Positions 50,401-60,230 of a stretch of DNA of 64,000 nt are shown here, piece after piece; within the stretch, counting starts at the first letter, position 1; each line of letters begins with the position of its first letter. Position numbers and translations under genes: made by a program. The DNA is from Guillardia theta CCMP2712. Taxonomy: Eukaryota > Cryptophyceae > Pyrenomonadales > Geminigeraceae. Location: contig NW_005434593.1 in the NCBI RefSeq assembly GCF_000315625.1, forward strand, positions 104,254-168,253, written 5' to 3'. The notes below the pieces were generated by a model. The model made no database searches, was not told where the DNA came from, and saw only the letters and a program-made list of their open reading frames with translations.

Positions 50401-50422
50401 GAATAAGCGCTGTCACGAGCAT
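47410..50422 (-). CDS. TIM-barrel-like protein, possibly indole-3-glycerol-phosphate-synthase-like, with targeting presequence
   Basis: The start ATG at 50420-50422 (MLVTALILNPSGPSLSLPK) opens a presequence ending near GTSLGLRMAIDP, plausible for a plastid. Exons joined in phase include KRSKALAIGMECC, then DTPVKSSDPQDPFQITGKAG, GLRDGQCCAIWIDLQPEGRD, CVIRGGVSSLKEIAEAKAAG with AGAVAFAAGDLSEE, VLDMEAVAIVSQEDDAKIA, CNCEVVIAEAYDAESAQQ, ILKSLPESQVRIARVNYR, SSGYTGVIVSGVCNG and DLEQALYVIGQMTSKRS. Alternating strand and helix segments with GAxAVxx and VVIAEAYD look like a beta/alpha barrel; the spacing recalls TrpC, but its catalytic Lys/Glu set cannot be assigned with confidence. One intron (after GKAGISQ) is GC-AG. 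The last part, including a possible final exon DTFGLDEFMVDDDE ending at 47410, is separated by a gap and is less certain. Confidence 0.45.
47640..47751. repeat. (GGGA)n purine tract beside a gap
   Basis: GGAGGGAGGGAGG runs reach the edge of the gap at 47752 and resume at 47852, probably an intron of the minus-strand gene. Confidence 0.85.
47752..47851. other. Assembly gap (100 N)
   Basis: Round-number gap inside a purine tract within the preceding gene's span. Confidence 1.
49205..49318. repeat. (CCGCCT)n, (CAC)n and (CTC)n cluster in an intron
   Basis: Hexamers at 49220-49245, then (ACC)9 and (TCC)n. In the gene's direction this is GGT/GGA-rich and follows the AGDLSEE exon. Confidence 0.8.
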
Positions 50423-51771
50423 GCTGGCGGGTACCTTGTAAGAAGGCACTAGAGGACCATGGCAGGACGAGGAAAGTGAGATAGATAGCAAGGCGAGGGA
50501 GAAGTCCCGGTGAAGTTCGTCTCTCACGAGGCATCGGATCCTGTGAAATTTCTTTAGCTGAGCTGTGTTGATTGATCCCCAGTCTTCGTTGGGATGAAAA
50601 GATCAGGAGCATGAGGAGCGGCTGGGGTGAAATGAAGCAAATCATGTACAGAAAAAAACATAATGTTCCAAACATCCAAATCATCTGCACCTCATCGCAT
50701 GTAATCGTGTGAGCATTTACCAAGGACTCGGCTTCCAAAACGAAGCACCTTGCCATTCCTCGCCATATACACACAAAGGCTCGCAATCCTTCACTGACTC
50801 TTGTGTGAGGAGCTGATATGTATCAACATTGCCTCCTCGATTTCCCATCTTCCTCCTCTCTCTCCCCCTCCCCTCCTCCTCCTTGGTCTCCTTTCCTCTT
50901 CTTTTCCTCTGCAGGCCATACGGCCTCCACTTTGTTGACCCTCGTCCCCACCATGTCCCGGGCCCGGCCTACCGCAATGTTACTGAATTTCAAAGGCCCG
51001 GCGCTCCGGGCCCGGCGGCCATTTGAAAAGGCCAAAAATAATAACCGACGTATTCGAAATATTTCATTTGATAATTCAAAAATTCAAAAGTCCTCATGGA
51101 ATTTGGACAATTCAGCGCAGAGTTATGCGTGGGTCAGAGAAAAAGTTTCCCCATCGGTTGGAGGAACATTTGTAAGTGGGGGTGGGTCAGTAGCCGATGA
51201 CTACGGGTATTTTAATAAGTAAATACACGGGTAGTCAATGGTCAGAAACCTGGGGGGGTTGAAGATCAGTGGTTTGCCTGCAGGGTTTTCCGGGGTTTGC
51301 GCGCCAAAAGATGTCGAGGAGGATCGTTGAGGCAGAGGGGAATGGAGGAGGGAGAGAAGAAGAAAGGAAGAGCTATGGAGAGATAACTGTGAGGAGATGG
51401 TTTGTGATCTAATAGATTACTGAGAAGTCAAATCAGAAAAGCTACGATGATGTACAAGATAATGTCGCGCAATGGGAGAAGTGGACAACGGGGTAGCAGA
51501 CAAATGCCATCCAAAGCTCTTGTATGTGGTTGCAACCCACCAGATCAAATAGAATATGATCTTATCAAACCCAAATGAGATGATAATATCCAAAAGGCAT
51601 CAGATGGAGGCAGCAATCTAACCGTGACTGTTGCTGTAGGGGACGGAAGAGGGAGGGGAGGTGTAGTGTATGGTGAGATGAATGAATGTACCTCGATGAA
51701 GGATAGTGGGGCACTGCAATGGTGCTCATAGTCTTGTTCTACAGGTCATCTTCAACAAGTCCCTTGTTATC
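50423..51771. other. Intergenic; GC-rich element and G-run island
   Basis: 50860-50910 is CT-rich. 50950-51030 holds CCCGGGCCCGGCC-type GC-rich sequence followed by AT-rich TTCGAAATATTTC. 51170-51290 is a G-run island (GTGGGGGTGGG, CTGGGGGGG). 51300-51770 is unique. No supported exon. Confidence 0.5.
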
Positions 51772-52649
51772 ATGTCATTCCCCTGGTGCGATGATCAAGC
51801 AGAAAAGTGAGAATTGCTAATTTCTTTGTGTCCAAACGTTCTCCTTATCCCACTCCTCTAGGCAGGCGGTAGTTCGCCGACCCCAGTCAAAATCAGGGGC
51901 AGGTGGCTGCCCATGGGCTCAGGTGCAATTTCTTGGTCCTAGACAGCTGGCTGTATTGACTTGAATTTCAGGATGACGATGCGGATGAGTTCAAACGAGG
52001 ACCACCGAGTAACAGAGGAAAGCGCACGGGCATTCCGAATCAATCTCCGCAGTATGAGGCTGCTGGAAAGCCGCTGTCCATGAAGCCTTCTGGTGGACAA
52101 GGACCCCCATGGGCGGCCACCGATGCTGACTCTTGGGCCCCCCCATCAAACGCTTATGGTGCTGGTGTTTTGATGCCGCCGAAGGGCGCCGAACTCCACG
52201 TTCCATATGATCATGCGCCATACTATGCGCAGCCTCTGCCAGATGAGGTAGACTACCCGGAGATCGACTACCATGAGCCAGCTCCAAGACCGATGGATGC
52301 TTACAAGTACCGAGGAGCTGCCCCCTGGGCACAGGTCTGAAATTCAATCTTGATGATAGCGCGACGGTTGGGAATCTTATTGCCTTCTCTCGCAGGACGA
52401 GGAGGAGCCCATGGTCTCTGTGTCCAAATCTTCCTTCGCTGCCCCCAAGTCTGTGAATCAGCCTTCTCAGATTCACCAGTCCTCCAACCACATAGACAAC
52501 GCGACTGCTCAGCGAGTTACTGCCGAAACGAGACTTGCTGCAAAAGCCATCCGAGCTAGGATGCAGGTACTTGCTTGTGTGCCTTGTGTGGAAAATAGTT
52601 CTGATTCTGTTGGCAGGGCGCAGGCAACGTTCTTACTTGGGCCCAGTAA
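51772..52649 (+). CDS. Small PW-motif protein, unknown function
   Basis: Five exons, 51772-51806, 51862-51922, 51972-52334, 52396-52566 and 52617-52649, join to 221 codons (220 aa) with every phase consistent. The protein is hydrophilic and Pro/Ala/Asp-rich, probably disordered. A PW motif followed by an acidic patch recurs: FPWCDDQAE at the start, CPWAQ|DDDADEF across an exon junction, PPWAATDAD, APWAQ|DEEEP across another junction, and LTWAQ at the very end. Exons 2, 3 and 5 end exactly with the same WAQ codons. The C-terminal part (TAQRVTAETRLAAKAIRARM) is helical and basic. Repeated short Trp motifs suggest a multivalent partner-binding peptide, for example for the cytoskeleton, but this is inference. 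Confidence 0.75.
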
Positions 52650-52984
52650 GAACAGGAGTTTGAATTTTGCATTTCACGCCGATGTCGTGTTTTGACCTCT
52701 GTACATCTACTCCTTGACACATCGATTTGCTGTAATTGTAGAGTTGCCACTATAGAACTCCAGGATCACTTGTAGTTTTATTTTATCAATTCGAAATGAT
52801 TAAATTGACTGACGCTTTAAGATGACATCCTCCACTTCATGTGCGCCACGATGTGACAACACTAGCTTTCACCTTGATGCCAACTTCTACTGCAGCCTCC
52901 ATCTCTCCCATCGTCGACGATGATCACTATTGCGGACAACAACATAATCAAATGACCTGAATCTGTGAGGGCAACTTGAAAGCG

Positions 52985-54121
52985 TCAGCCAAAGATCCTT
53001 TCCAAGCTTCGATTCCTTTCCCTTTCAATCTGTAGTTCACTCTTCGCATGCTCGAGTCTGCGATGCAAGTCTGCTCTTCCAAGTTCAGAGCGAGCAATCT
53101 TTGCTTGCAGAGCCTCTATCGATTCTTGAGCGATTCTCAGCTGTTCGCACTTCTCCGCTATCAGGTCCATCTCTTTCAGCGACCATAGCCCGGGGCTGGG
53201 GTCCTTGAAGGAATCATCGCAGTCGCTATGAGACAACTCGCTCAAAGAGTCTGGATCTACCATGCTCAAAGACTTGTTAGCCGTGCCTGCCGACGACCTG
53301 GTTGCCGTCATGTGTCCTGATGCCCTGCTCGAGCTGTCTGTGCTCAATTCCTCCTGGATCTGTGCAATCAACCCCAAGACTTCTCGTTCACGATTCTCGT
53401 CTGCTCGTTCCTTTGAGAGAAGGATCGGTGACATCGTGACTCCTTGGAGAGTTTGTTTCCTGCTCTCAAGAGCTTTCCTGCTCAGAGATTTCTGAGCAGT
53501 AGGATGGAGCTGAGAGTGATCAACATGCAAGTCTTCTAAGGTTTGTTCGATCTTCGTTACTTGTGATACATCGATCCCATGAATGTGTCTTGACGTGATG
53601 TACGTCATTCGAAGGGTTGATTCATCATTCTTCTTTGCATCGATGCTTCTGTCACCAAAGTTCGATTCTGACAAGATAATATCATACTGTGATTGATCCA
53701 GAGCATTTAGAAATCCAACGTATTTCTTCAAAGTGTCGCGGAGGATTTTGACTTCATCTTCCACGACGTAGAGATTTTCGCTCATCTCTGTCAAATATGC
53801 CTCTAGTTCCTTGTTTCTCTCTTTCAGCCTCAGATTTTCTGTCTTCACATCATCGTGAGAATGTTCAGGCGAATTTGAATGAAAATTTTCGTCGAGGTCC
53901 ATCTTCCTGCCTTTTTGAGATGGAAACAACCTATCTTGATATGTTCTGCTCTCAAAATGTAGCTCCAACCATCGAGTGAAGCAAGACTGCATCAGCTCCA
54001 CCCGCTCGACTCTTGGCAGCATCGACCATCGTCGCATGCACCTTTTCTTGATGGAAACAGCTTCGCATGCCGAAGACTCCTCGGCGATCCTTGATCGCAG
54101 GGGCTCAGCCATTCCCCTCAT
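52985..54121 (-). CDS. Single-exon coiled-coil protein, 378 aa
   Basis: An uninterrupted frame from MRGMAEPLRSRIAEESSACE to a stop at 52985, unusual here because it has no intron. Residues about 95-135 (ENLRLKERNKELEAYLTEMS and on) and about 320-375 (EKCEQLRIAQESIEALQAKI and on) have strong heptad patterns. Between them lies a Ser/Asp/Thr-rich linker with many possible phosphorylation sites. A basic N-terminus with KKRCMRRWSMLPR and CFTRWLELHF could bind a partner such as calmodulin; this is speculative. No catalytic domain. Probably cytoskeletal or scaffold. Confidence 0.75.
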   Translation of the reverse strand: MRGMAEPLRSRIAEESSACEAVSIKKRCMRRWSMLPRVERVELMQSCFTRWLELHFESRTYQDRLFPSQKGRKMDLDENFHSNSPEHSHDDVKTENLRLKERNKELEAYLTEMSENLYVVEDEVKILRDTLKKYVGFLNALDQSQYDIILSESNFGDRSIDAKKNDESTLRMTYITSRHIHGIDVSQVTKIEQTLEDLHVDHSQLHPTAQKSLSRKALESRKQTLQGVTMSPILLSKERADENREREVLGLIAQIQEELSTDSSSRASGHMTATRSSAGTANKSLSMVDPDSLSELSHSDCDDSFKDPSPGLWSLKEMDLIAEKCEQLRIAQESIEALQAKIARSELGRADLHRRLEHAKSELQIERERNRSLERIFG

Positions 54122-54621
54122 CTGCAGAAGATCTAGGAGGAGATCCTAACTTTCTCCCTCCCTCTCTCGCGTCTGCTCAGCTTCTGCCGCCATCGCCATC
54201 GCCCGCGTGCCGCTCCCGCCCCTCCATGTTCACCGCCACCGGTAGTCTCAATTGAATCTTCACTCAACTTTTTGTTGTACGGAATTATCCGGATGCTACA
54301 GTGTGGTAGAAGCCGCACATGTCGGCAGACCAGAGGATCAACGGCCAAACTTCTGGCCAAACTTGATCGCCCGGTGATCATCGGATGAGCGGATCGCCCG
54401 ATCGTCACAAGCACAAGAGCAGACGAAACTTGTCAATATCAGTGAGGCTATTAGACTAGGTTCAAGTAGCTATGTATTTCAATACCGCACGTAATGATAT
54501 TCTAATATTCACCAGGCTATTCCTTCATGTTTACAACCAGACGGGAGAAACGTTTCAATCTGGTCAACCCTCGTTCGAAGGCTTCACATTCTCTGGCGAT
54601 AAGGACCGGACGCACCAGAGA

Positions 54622-54668
54622 GGCTTACCGCTTCCCCTTGTGAAACACCTGCAGGATCATCCCGAAGA
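54622..54668 (-). repeat. Isolated 47-bp copy of the ABCG gene 3' end
   Basis: Identical over about 47 bases to 56778-56824, which covers the last codons, stop and start of the 3' flank of the ABCG gene. Sequence on both sides is unrelated, so this is a fragment, either a breakpoint scar or a remnant of a third copy. Confidence 0.85.
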
Positions 54669-54824
54669 ATACTTTCTCCTCGTAGGAAGACCGTACAGTT
54701 CAGGCTGGCGACCCACGGTCCATCGCGGTAGAAGTATCTGATCGAGTGTGCTCACGTCTGCACATCCGACTCATGTCACTGAAGTTGTGATGCATCGGAG
54801 GAGCAGGAGGAGGAGGAGGCGAAG

Positions 54825-54856
<32 letters not shown>

Positions 54857-54929
54857 AGGGGGAGAGGAAGAGGGGGAGGGGTAGGGGGGAGAGGGAGAGG
54901 GAGAGGAGGAGGGGGAGGAGGAGGAGGAG

Positions 54930-55095
54930 GTCACTTCAACTTGCGACAAGTAATCTCCTGTCTCGAGCAATACCGTGATTGTTCCATTCATCCGGGAAGT
55001 CAGCAATTGAGGGAGGACGTGGATAGAGCGTCGATCCCATTCATTATCAGACTGCAACTGAGCAGAGCTTCTTGCTCCTCTGCCTCTGCCCCTGT

Positions 55096-55128
<33 letters not shown>

Positions 55129-55419
55129 ATCGTCATCGTCATCGTCATCGTCTTCGTCTTCTTCTGAAGCCTCGACTGCCCTGCGCTCCTGCCTTCAAAG
55201 ATCCATCCCTTCTCCGGTCCAAAGCAAGGCAAAGGTAACCTGCTGTCCTGCCTCCAGCTCTCTCCGAGGACGCGCGCTGGCAAAGGGCATATCCAGCTCG
55301 ATGCCAACGATACTGATCACTCGGTAGACGTCGACGAGGCAAGGGAAGGTCCTGTCCATGCTGGTAGTCGAACTGATGCTGGATCGGGAGCAGCCATGGC
55401 TAGCAGAGGAAGAATCCAT
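54930..55419 (-). CDS. Acidic-tract protein, left-arm copy
   Basis: Exon 1 (55240-55419) encodes 60 residues from MDSSSASHGCSRSSISSTTS, including FPCLVDVYRVISIVGIELDM and ending RPRRELEAGQQ at a gttacc donor. A 51-nt intron leads to exon 2 (from 55188), which encodes ERRAVEASEED and then a long Asp/Glu run made by GAC/GAT repeats (55095-55160). A further open piece (DNEWDRRSIHVLPQLLTSRM, about 55037-54940) probably belongs to a third exon. The joins after the acidic run could not be fixed. The same exons 1 and 2 occur at 63684-64000, with two differences in exon 1 (S/P and F/V). No family recognised. Confidence 0.5.
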
Positions 55420-55656
55420 GAGTAGATACTCCTACGCACCTTCCGTGGAGGGAGAGCCGTCGAGGTCTCAGCCAGGGCTCAGGACACTGGCCGGCAGGAG
55501 AGATCTCCATCACTGTGGTACCCCTCCGTCAAGACAGAGTTCAGCAGAAATTTAAACATCAACATTTGATCTCTTGACTTTCTTGTGCCAAATCCTCTCT
55601 ATTGCGGAAGATGCTTTTTGAGACGGGATCCACAACACAACACAAAGTCCAGTCGC

Positions 55657-56547
55657 TCATTGTTTTGCCTGCCTGATGATATTCATCTCTCTAGGGCTGC
55701 AAACTCTCCAAGGATCTGATCCAAACAGATGGCTCCTGGAATCTGTCTGCATATCAACAACAAAACCATCTCCACTCCGCTTCACCTCGTCTTTAATTGG
55801 ATTTAGCTGAAGTTTGTTTTCCTCTACCTCTTGTGAACTTGCCACAACTCCAATCAAAGGAGCTTTGTCCCGTGTTTGCTCTTGTAACCCGGAGTCCGGC
55901 AATGAAGCCATTCTTCTTCTGGCTTGACTCCTGTTTCTGTTGTACTTGCTGCTGCAAACTGCTTTCCATCTGATTCTGTAATCGCCACGGTTACCCATGC
56001 TGTTGTAACAACAGGACATGCAAGAGTGCTTGCCTCAATTCGTAGTTGTAAGCCTGAGACCTGTTGATATTGTAATAGGGGTCGACTTCCTCATCTTCAT
56101 GCTGAGCTGTATCTGTCTCATTCCATTCAAACATGCAAGAACCTGCTTCGGATTCGATCTCATTTGCTCTTGCATCTTTTCCATATTTATCCGTGATGCT
56201 GTTGTTGCTCCTCCAAGTTAGGGTCAAGAGAGATTCTTGCGATGTCTTCGCCTTTGTCTTTTCACTCTTGAAAGATTCAGGAGCTGATCTGAAGTCTTGG
56301 ATGGATCTCTCAGAGGAAGTTTGTTACCATGTATGTGAACGCGTGTACCAAACCTTTCATCTGCCAAGACTGAGTGAATCTGCCTTGGGATCGAAGACAT
56401 TTCATGGTCTTCCCAACATGACTTGTGGCTCCCCATGCTCGCATCACTGAAATCATGGCTCGCAGACAGCAAGAGCGTTGTCTGCAGAAGTGAGTTGCAA
56501 AGTCGATGTGATAACAGAACAGTGATGCTCCTGCGACAAGAGCACAA
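55657..56547 (-). pseudogene. Hypothetical gene downstream of ABCG, left-arm copy, frame-disrupted
   Basis: The copy of 62527-63445. The first frame reads MSSIPRQIHSVLADERFGTR and LPLRDPSKTSD, then shifts out of frame because of five extra bases (AGCTC, near 56281) compared with the right arm. The downstream parts (56227-55991, with WNETDTAQHEDEEVDPYYNI; 56019-55657, with LQLNPIKDEVKRSGDGFVVD) remain open. The arms differ in both indels and replacements here. It may be a pseudogene, or the right-arm copy may carry a deletion; intron structure is unresolved, so even coding status is uncertain. Confidence 0.35.
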
Positions 56548-56604
56548 GAGACTTGGAGGGCAAAAGAGACTTGGAGGAATCGGCTATGTTCTGATCTTTT
56601 ACAG

Positions 56605-56610
56605 TTTATT
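56605..56610 (-). terminator. Polyadenylation signal AATAAA, left ABCG copy
   Basis: AATAAA followed by CTGTAAAAG on the minus strand, about 170 bases after the stop of the left ABCG gene. Identical in the right arm. Confidence 0.5.
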
Positions 56611-56779
56611 GCACAAAACCATCGCAACACAACAGCAAACAAAGATGGAGATGTCATAAACACAAACACAACTCTACACATCTCTTCCAGCCCCGCCCCC
56701 CCCCCGGCCCCCCCGGTTTCCACCCTCAGCGGACGCTCTCTTTCCTCGACAGCTGGGACCCACCCGAAGGCTTCATGGC

Positions 56780-58783
56780 TTACCGCTTCCCCTTGTGAAA
56801 CACCTGCAGGATCATCCCGAAGATCAGCTGCAGCCCCAGCGCGTACCCCGCGAGGATGCTCAGGTCCTTGTACACCGGCTTGTCGCTCATGTCGTAGAAG
56901 TCCAAGACCGCCTTCCCGTCACTGTACTGCAGGCTGTTGAAATGCTTGATGGGCTCGAACTCGTTCACCATGAACACCCGGAACGAGTAGGTGTGGAACG
57001 CGATGTAGTAGCCCCAGATGAAGTAGTCCGGGATGTCGGACTTGATCTTCATGAAGCCCTCGCACAGCATGAAGAAGCCGTACACCGCCGCCCCCAGCGC
57101 GATGCCGATGATGTAGTGCGGCACCACCGACGCCACCACGCACATGAAGGCCTCGGCGGCGACGAGGGAGAGGAAGAGGTCGGCCAGGAAGATGCCGAAG
57201 CCGTTGAGGCCCGACGGGAGCACGACCAGGGCCGTGCTGATGAGCGAGATGATGAAGAGCCCCGGCAGCGACATGAGGAACGTCGCCAGCACGTAGGAGG
57301 GGACCATGTACCAGCCGTTGGCTCGCTCTCGCAGAAACACCGCTCGCTCCAGGATGAAGAAGGGCAGCACGGCAACCGACATGAAGACCAGGAACGCAGC
57401 CACGTAGAAGAGCATGGTGATGCGGCTGTTGATGTCCGAGGCCTCGATGCCCAGCTTCCAGAACATGAACCCGATCATCGCGCACAGCATGACGTACATG
57501 ATGAGGCGGACGAGGAAGATGCCGGGGTTGCGAGCGTTGTTGAAGAAGGCGCGATGAGACAAGGTGAGCAGCTGCGACCAGAAGCCGTTGGCCGTGCCTG
57601 CCACCAGCACCTCGTGCTCGATCGGCTGGCCGATGGCGGCGATGAGCGACATGCCCTCGGGCTGGCTGGTGAAGGCGGAGGCGAGCGCGCGGACGTCGGC
57701 ATGGCCTTCGAAGTCGGTGTTGGCGAGGCGGAGGAAGAAGTCAGCGGGGTTGGAGAGGGAGGGACAAGGGTGCCCCAGCCTGCCGAAGTACTCCACCGAG
57801 TCTCTGGCGGATCCGAAGTAGAGGCACTTGCCCTCGGACAGGAGGCAGAACTTGTCGAAGCTCGCCCAGACCTCCGAGGGCGGCTGGTGGATGGTGCAGA
57901 CGACGGTGGTGCCGAGCTTGGCGAGGTAGGAGAGGTGCTTCATGATGTTCTCTGCAGCCGCCGAGTCGAGGCCTGACGTGGGCTCGTCGAGGAGGAGGAT
58001 GGAGGGGCTCCGCACGAGCTCGACCGCGATGGAGAGGCGGCGGAGCTGACCGCCGCTGAGGCCCTTCCTGAAGACATCGCCGACGATGGTGTTGCTGCAC
58101 GAGTCGAGGCCGAGGACGTGGATGACGCTGTCGGCGTAAGCCCGGCGCTCGTGCTGGGAGCACTGGGAGTGAGGGATGAGGAGGTCGGCGGCGTAGTACA
58201 TGGTCTCGCGGACGGTGAAGGGGGTCTGGAGGGCGTACTCCTGCTGGACGTAGGAGGCGATGGAGCTGAAGGCCTGGTTGCGACGATCTCCGTTGACCAA
58301 GACTTCGCCCTTGAGCGTGCGGCCCTTCTTGGAGCCGTCGATCCTGCCGGCGATGGCGTCGAGGAGGGTGGTCTTGCCTCCGCCGGAGGGGCCGCAGATG
58401 GCGAGCATCTCGCCGGGCCGGACGATGCCGGAGATGTTGTCGAGGATGCGCTTGGTGACGAGCTCGGACTTGTTGGAGGAAGGGCTGGTGCGGCGGACGC
58501 GGACGTCGTAGGTGATGCCGGTCCATGCGATGGTGGCAGGGCGGACCTTGAGGGAGAGCTTTCCGGAGGAGGAGGAGGGGGAGGACTCTGCTTCACTGAA
58601 AGAGGGAATCGGTCAACATCGAAGTAGATCCATGGAACGTCATGAGAAGAGGGAAAGAGCTTACGTTGGGCTCGACCACGTGTCTTGTGAAGTTATTGCA
58701 GCAGGGGGCACCTGAACATTGCTGTCCGTGCCAAAGACGAGATCCGCGGGCTCCATGGGAACAACGTACTGCGTTCTTTGCAT
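56780..58783 (-). CDS. ABCG-type half-transporter, left copy
   Basis: Exons 58665-58783 and 56780-58595 (69-nt intron) sum to 645 codons (644 aa), normal for an ABCG/White half-transporter. The ATP-binding domain comes first: Walker A GPSGGGKTTLLDAIAGR, signature LSGGQLRRLSIAVEL, Walker B SILLLDEPTSGLDS and switch His in VCTIHQPPSEVW. The membrane domain follows, with about six helices (starting near IFLVRLIMYVMLCAMIGFMF) and the ABCG re-entrant/extracellular loop EFEPIKHFNSLQYSDGKAVL. All ATPase motifs are intact. It must dimerise to transport lipids, sterols or xenobiotics. N-terminus MQRTQYVVPMEPADLVFGTD. Exon 2 is extremely GC-rich at third codon positions. Divergent from its twin. Confidence 0.92.
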
Positions 58784-60230
58784 ATTTTTTCAAGATGTCT
58801 GGTGCCGTTGTCAGTTTGTTGTGTATGTGCTGGCTTCACCAACAGATGAATGGTCGAGATGTGAGGGGAGCGGAGGAGGACGTGAAGAAAGAGAGATGTA
58901 GAGGACTGAGCGTAAGGAAGCAGGTCTTCCGACTCCTCTTATATAGTGGCAAGCCTTCTCATTTCCGTACCCGTCGCTTGACTTGCTCGCATTTCAGCAG
59001 GGGTAGGGTGACTACCCAACCAAGGAGTTCCAGGTGAACAGTAGGGGTCCGCAGAGCCACACGTATCATTGAGGTAGGGGAGGGTGGCAGGGGTCCAACG
59101 AATAACTGTCTGAGACCCAAAAGTTGACTTTTTTTTTAGTGCCGGGACCCCTCCCCCGCAGTCACTTACTGGCAACGTCCGCTCCTGTCAAGTGACTCGA
59201 CTTTGATGAGTAAATCTTGCCGGTACAGAAGAGCTGGGCGGAGAACCCGGGAGATCTCGCGACCATCCACCCCTTTGAGTGCCGCAGTGTCCCTGAGGGG
59301 GGGGAAGGGGGGGGTGGTTGTGGGGGGATCGGTGGGTACTTCAGATTGAGGGTCTGCTGCCGTTTGACTGGTGCCGTACTCGATGCCACGGCAAAGTGAA
59401 ACGACCCCGGACCCCCGGAATGACTACCCACCGTCACCATATCAACAACCCTGTCCACAAGGCTCAGATGTACCCCTTCCATAGTGTTTTCGACCTGTAC
59501 TTACCCCCCCCCTCCCCTCACCCCCGATTCACCCCTTACGCCTATGATTCAAGTCAGCTACTGTCACAGACCGCATCGGTAACCCCTACCCCCCACGTAC
59601 ACCCCCACCACCCCCTCTTACTGCCAACTTTTGCACCTCGAGATGGCATCGAGCACGCCAAGTTTACCCAAGGACCCCCTGGGGTCAGACCACCCTGTCA
59701 TTTTCTTAGCCCTACCCCTACATACTACCTAGAATCACCCCCATACTATCACCACGTAACAGACCCCCCCCACCCCCAGTGAGGAATTACTGTGGAGCTA
59801 ACTTACAACCATGAAAGTCACCTATAGATAATGTGCCTACAGCAACCCCCACCCCCTGGGAGGAAATTATACATATCCCTTCACCGGTACATTTACCTAG
59901 AATGGGACCGGTGTTGTACAGGTTTTGTGGGACCCCTACCCTTTTACCTGTAAAGGGCGAGATGAGTCCGGTCAATAAATCCCCTACCGCCTCCTCTTGT
60001 TTATCGACGTCCCTTCCCTTCCCCTCCCTTCCCCTCCCCTCCCCTCCCCTCCCCTCCCTTCCCTTCCCTTCCTTTCCTTTCCCTTCCCTTCCCTTTCCTT
60101 CCCCCTCCTTCTCAACGATACTCTTCCACACTCCCTCCTCCTGCCCCAACAGCGTTGCCCTAAAAGAAGCGACCAAGATCGAGCAGCAGCAATAGCACCT
60201 GCTACCTGAACGCTGGACCCAACTCTCAGG
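58784..60230. promoter_or_regulatory. Spacer between two divergent ABCG genes, likely bidirectional promoter
   Basis: 1.45 kb with no supported exon, between two start codons facing outward. 58985-59165 and 59250-59960 are full of G- and C-runs (AGGGGTAGGG, CCCTACCCCTA, CCCCCACCCCC). Promoter role is inferred from position only. Confidence 0.45.
60010..60110. repeat. (CCCTT/CCCCT)n pentamer tract
   Basis: About 20 units of CCCTTCCCCT-type pentamers 120-220 bases upstream of the right ABCG start; not present at the mirror position in the left arm. Confidence 0.9.

Larger units (their letters stand above)
55103..58783 (-). repeat. Inverted duplication, left arm
   Basis: Reverse-complementary to 60231-64000. 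Matching landmarks keep a nearly constant coordinate sum (119102-119104) from the arm's outer part to the ABCG exon 2, so very few indels separate the arms. The sum shifts by 81 across intron 1, which is 69 nt here and 150 nt in the right arm. The right arm leaves the window, so the outer end of the duplication is not seen. Confidence 0.95.

Noticed and set aside
50818-51222. 134-codon plus-strand frame as a gene
   Set aside because: Spans a pyrimidine tract, a GC-rich element and AT-rich sequence with abrupt composition changes; it looks like a dispersed element.
56795-57976. 393-codon plus-strand frame opposite the left ABCG gene, and its mirror at 61128-62309
   Set aside because: Shadow frames kept open by the very high GC at third positions of the real gene; composition (His/Glu/Arg/Val) is not protein-family-like.
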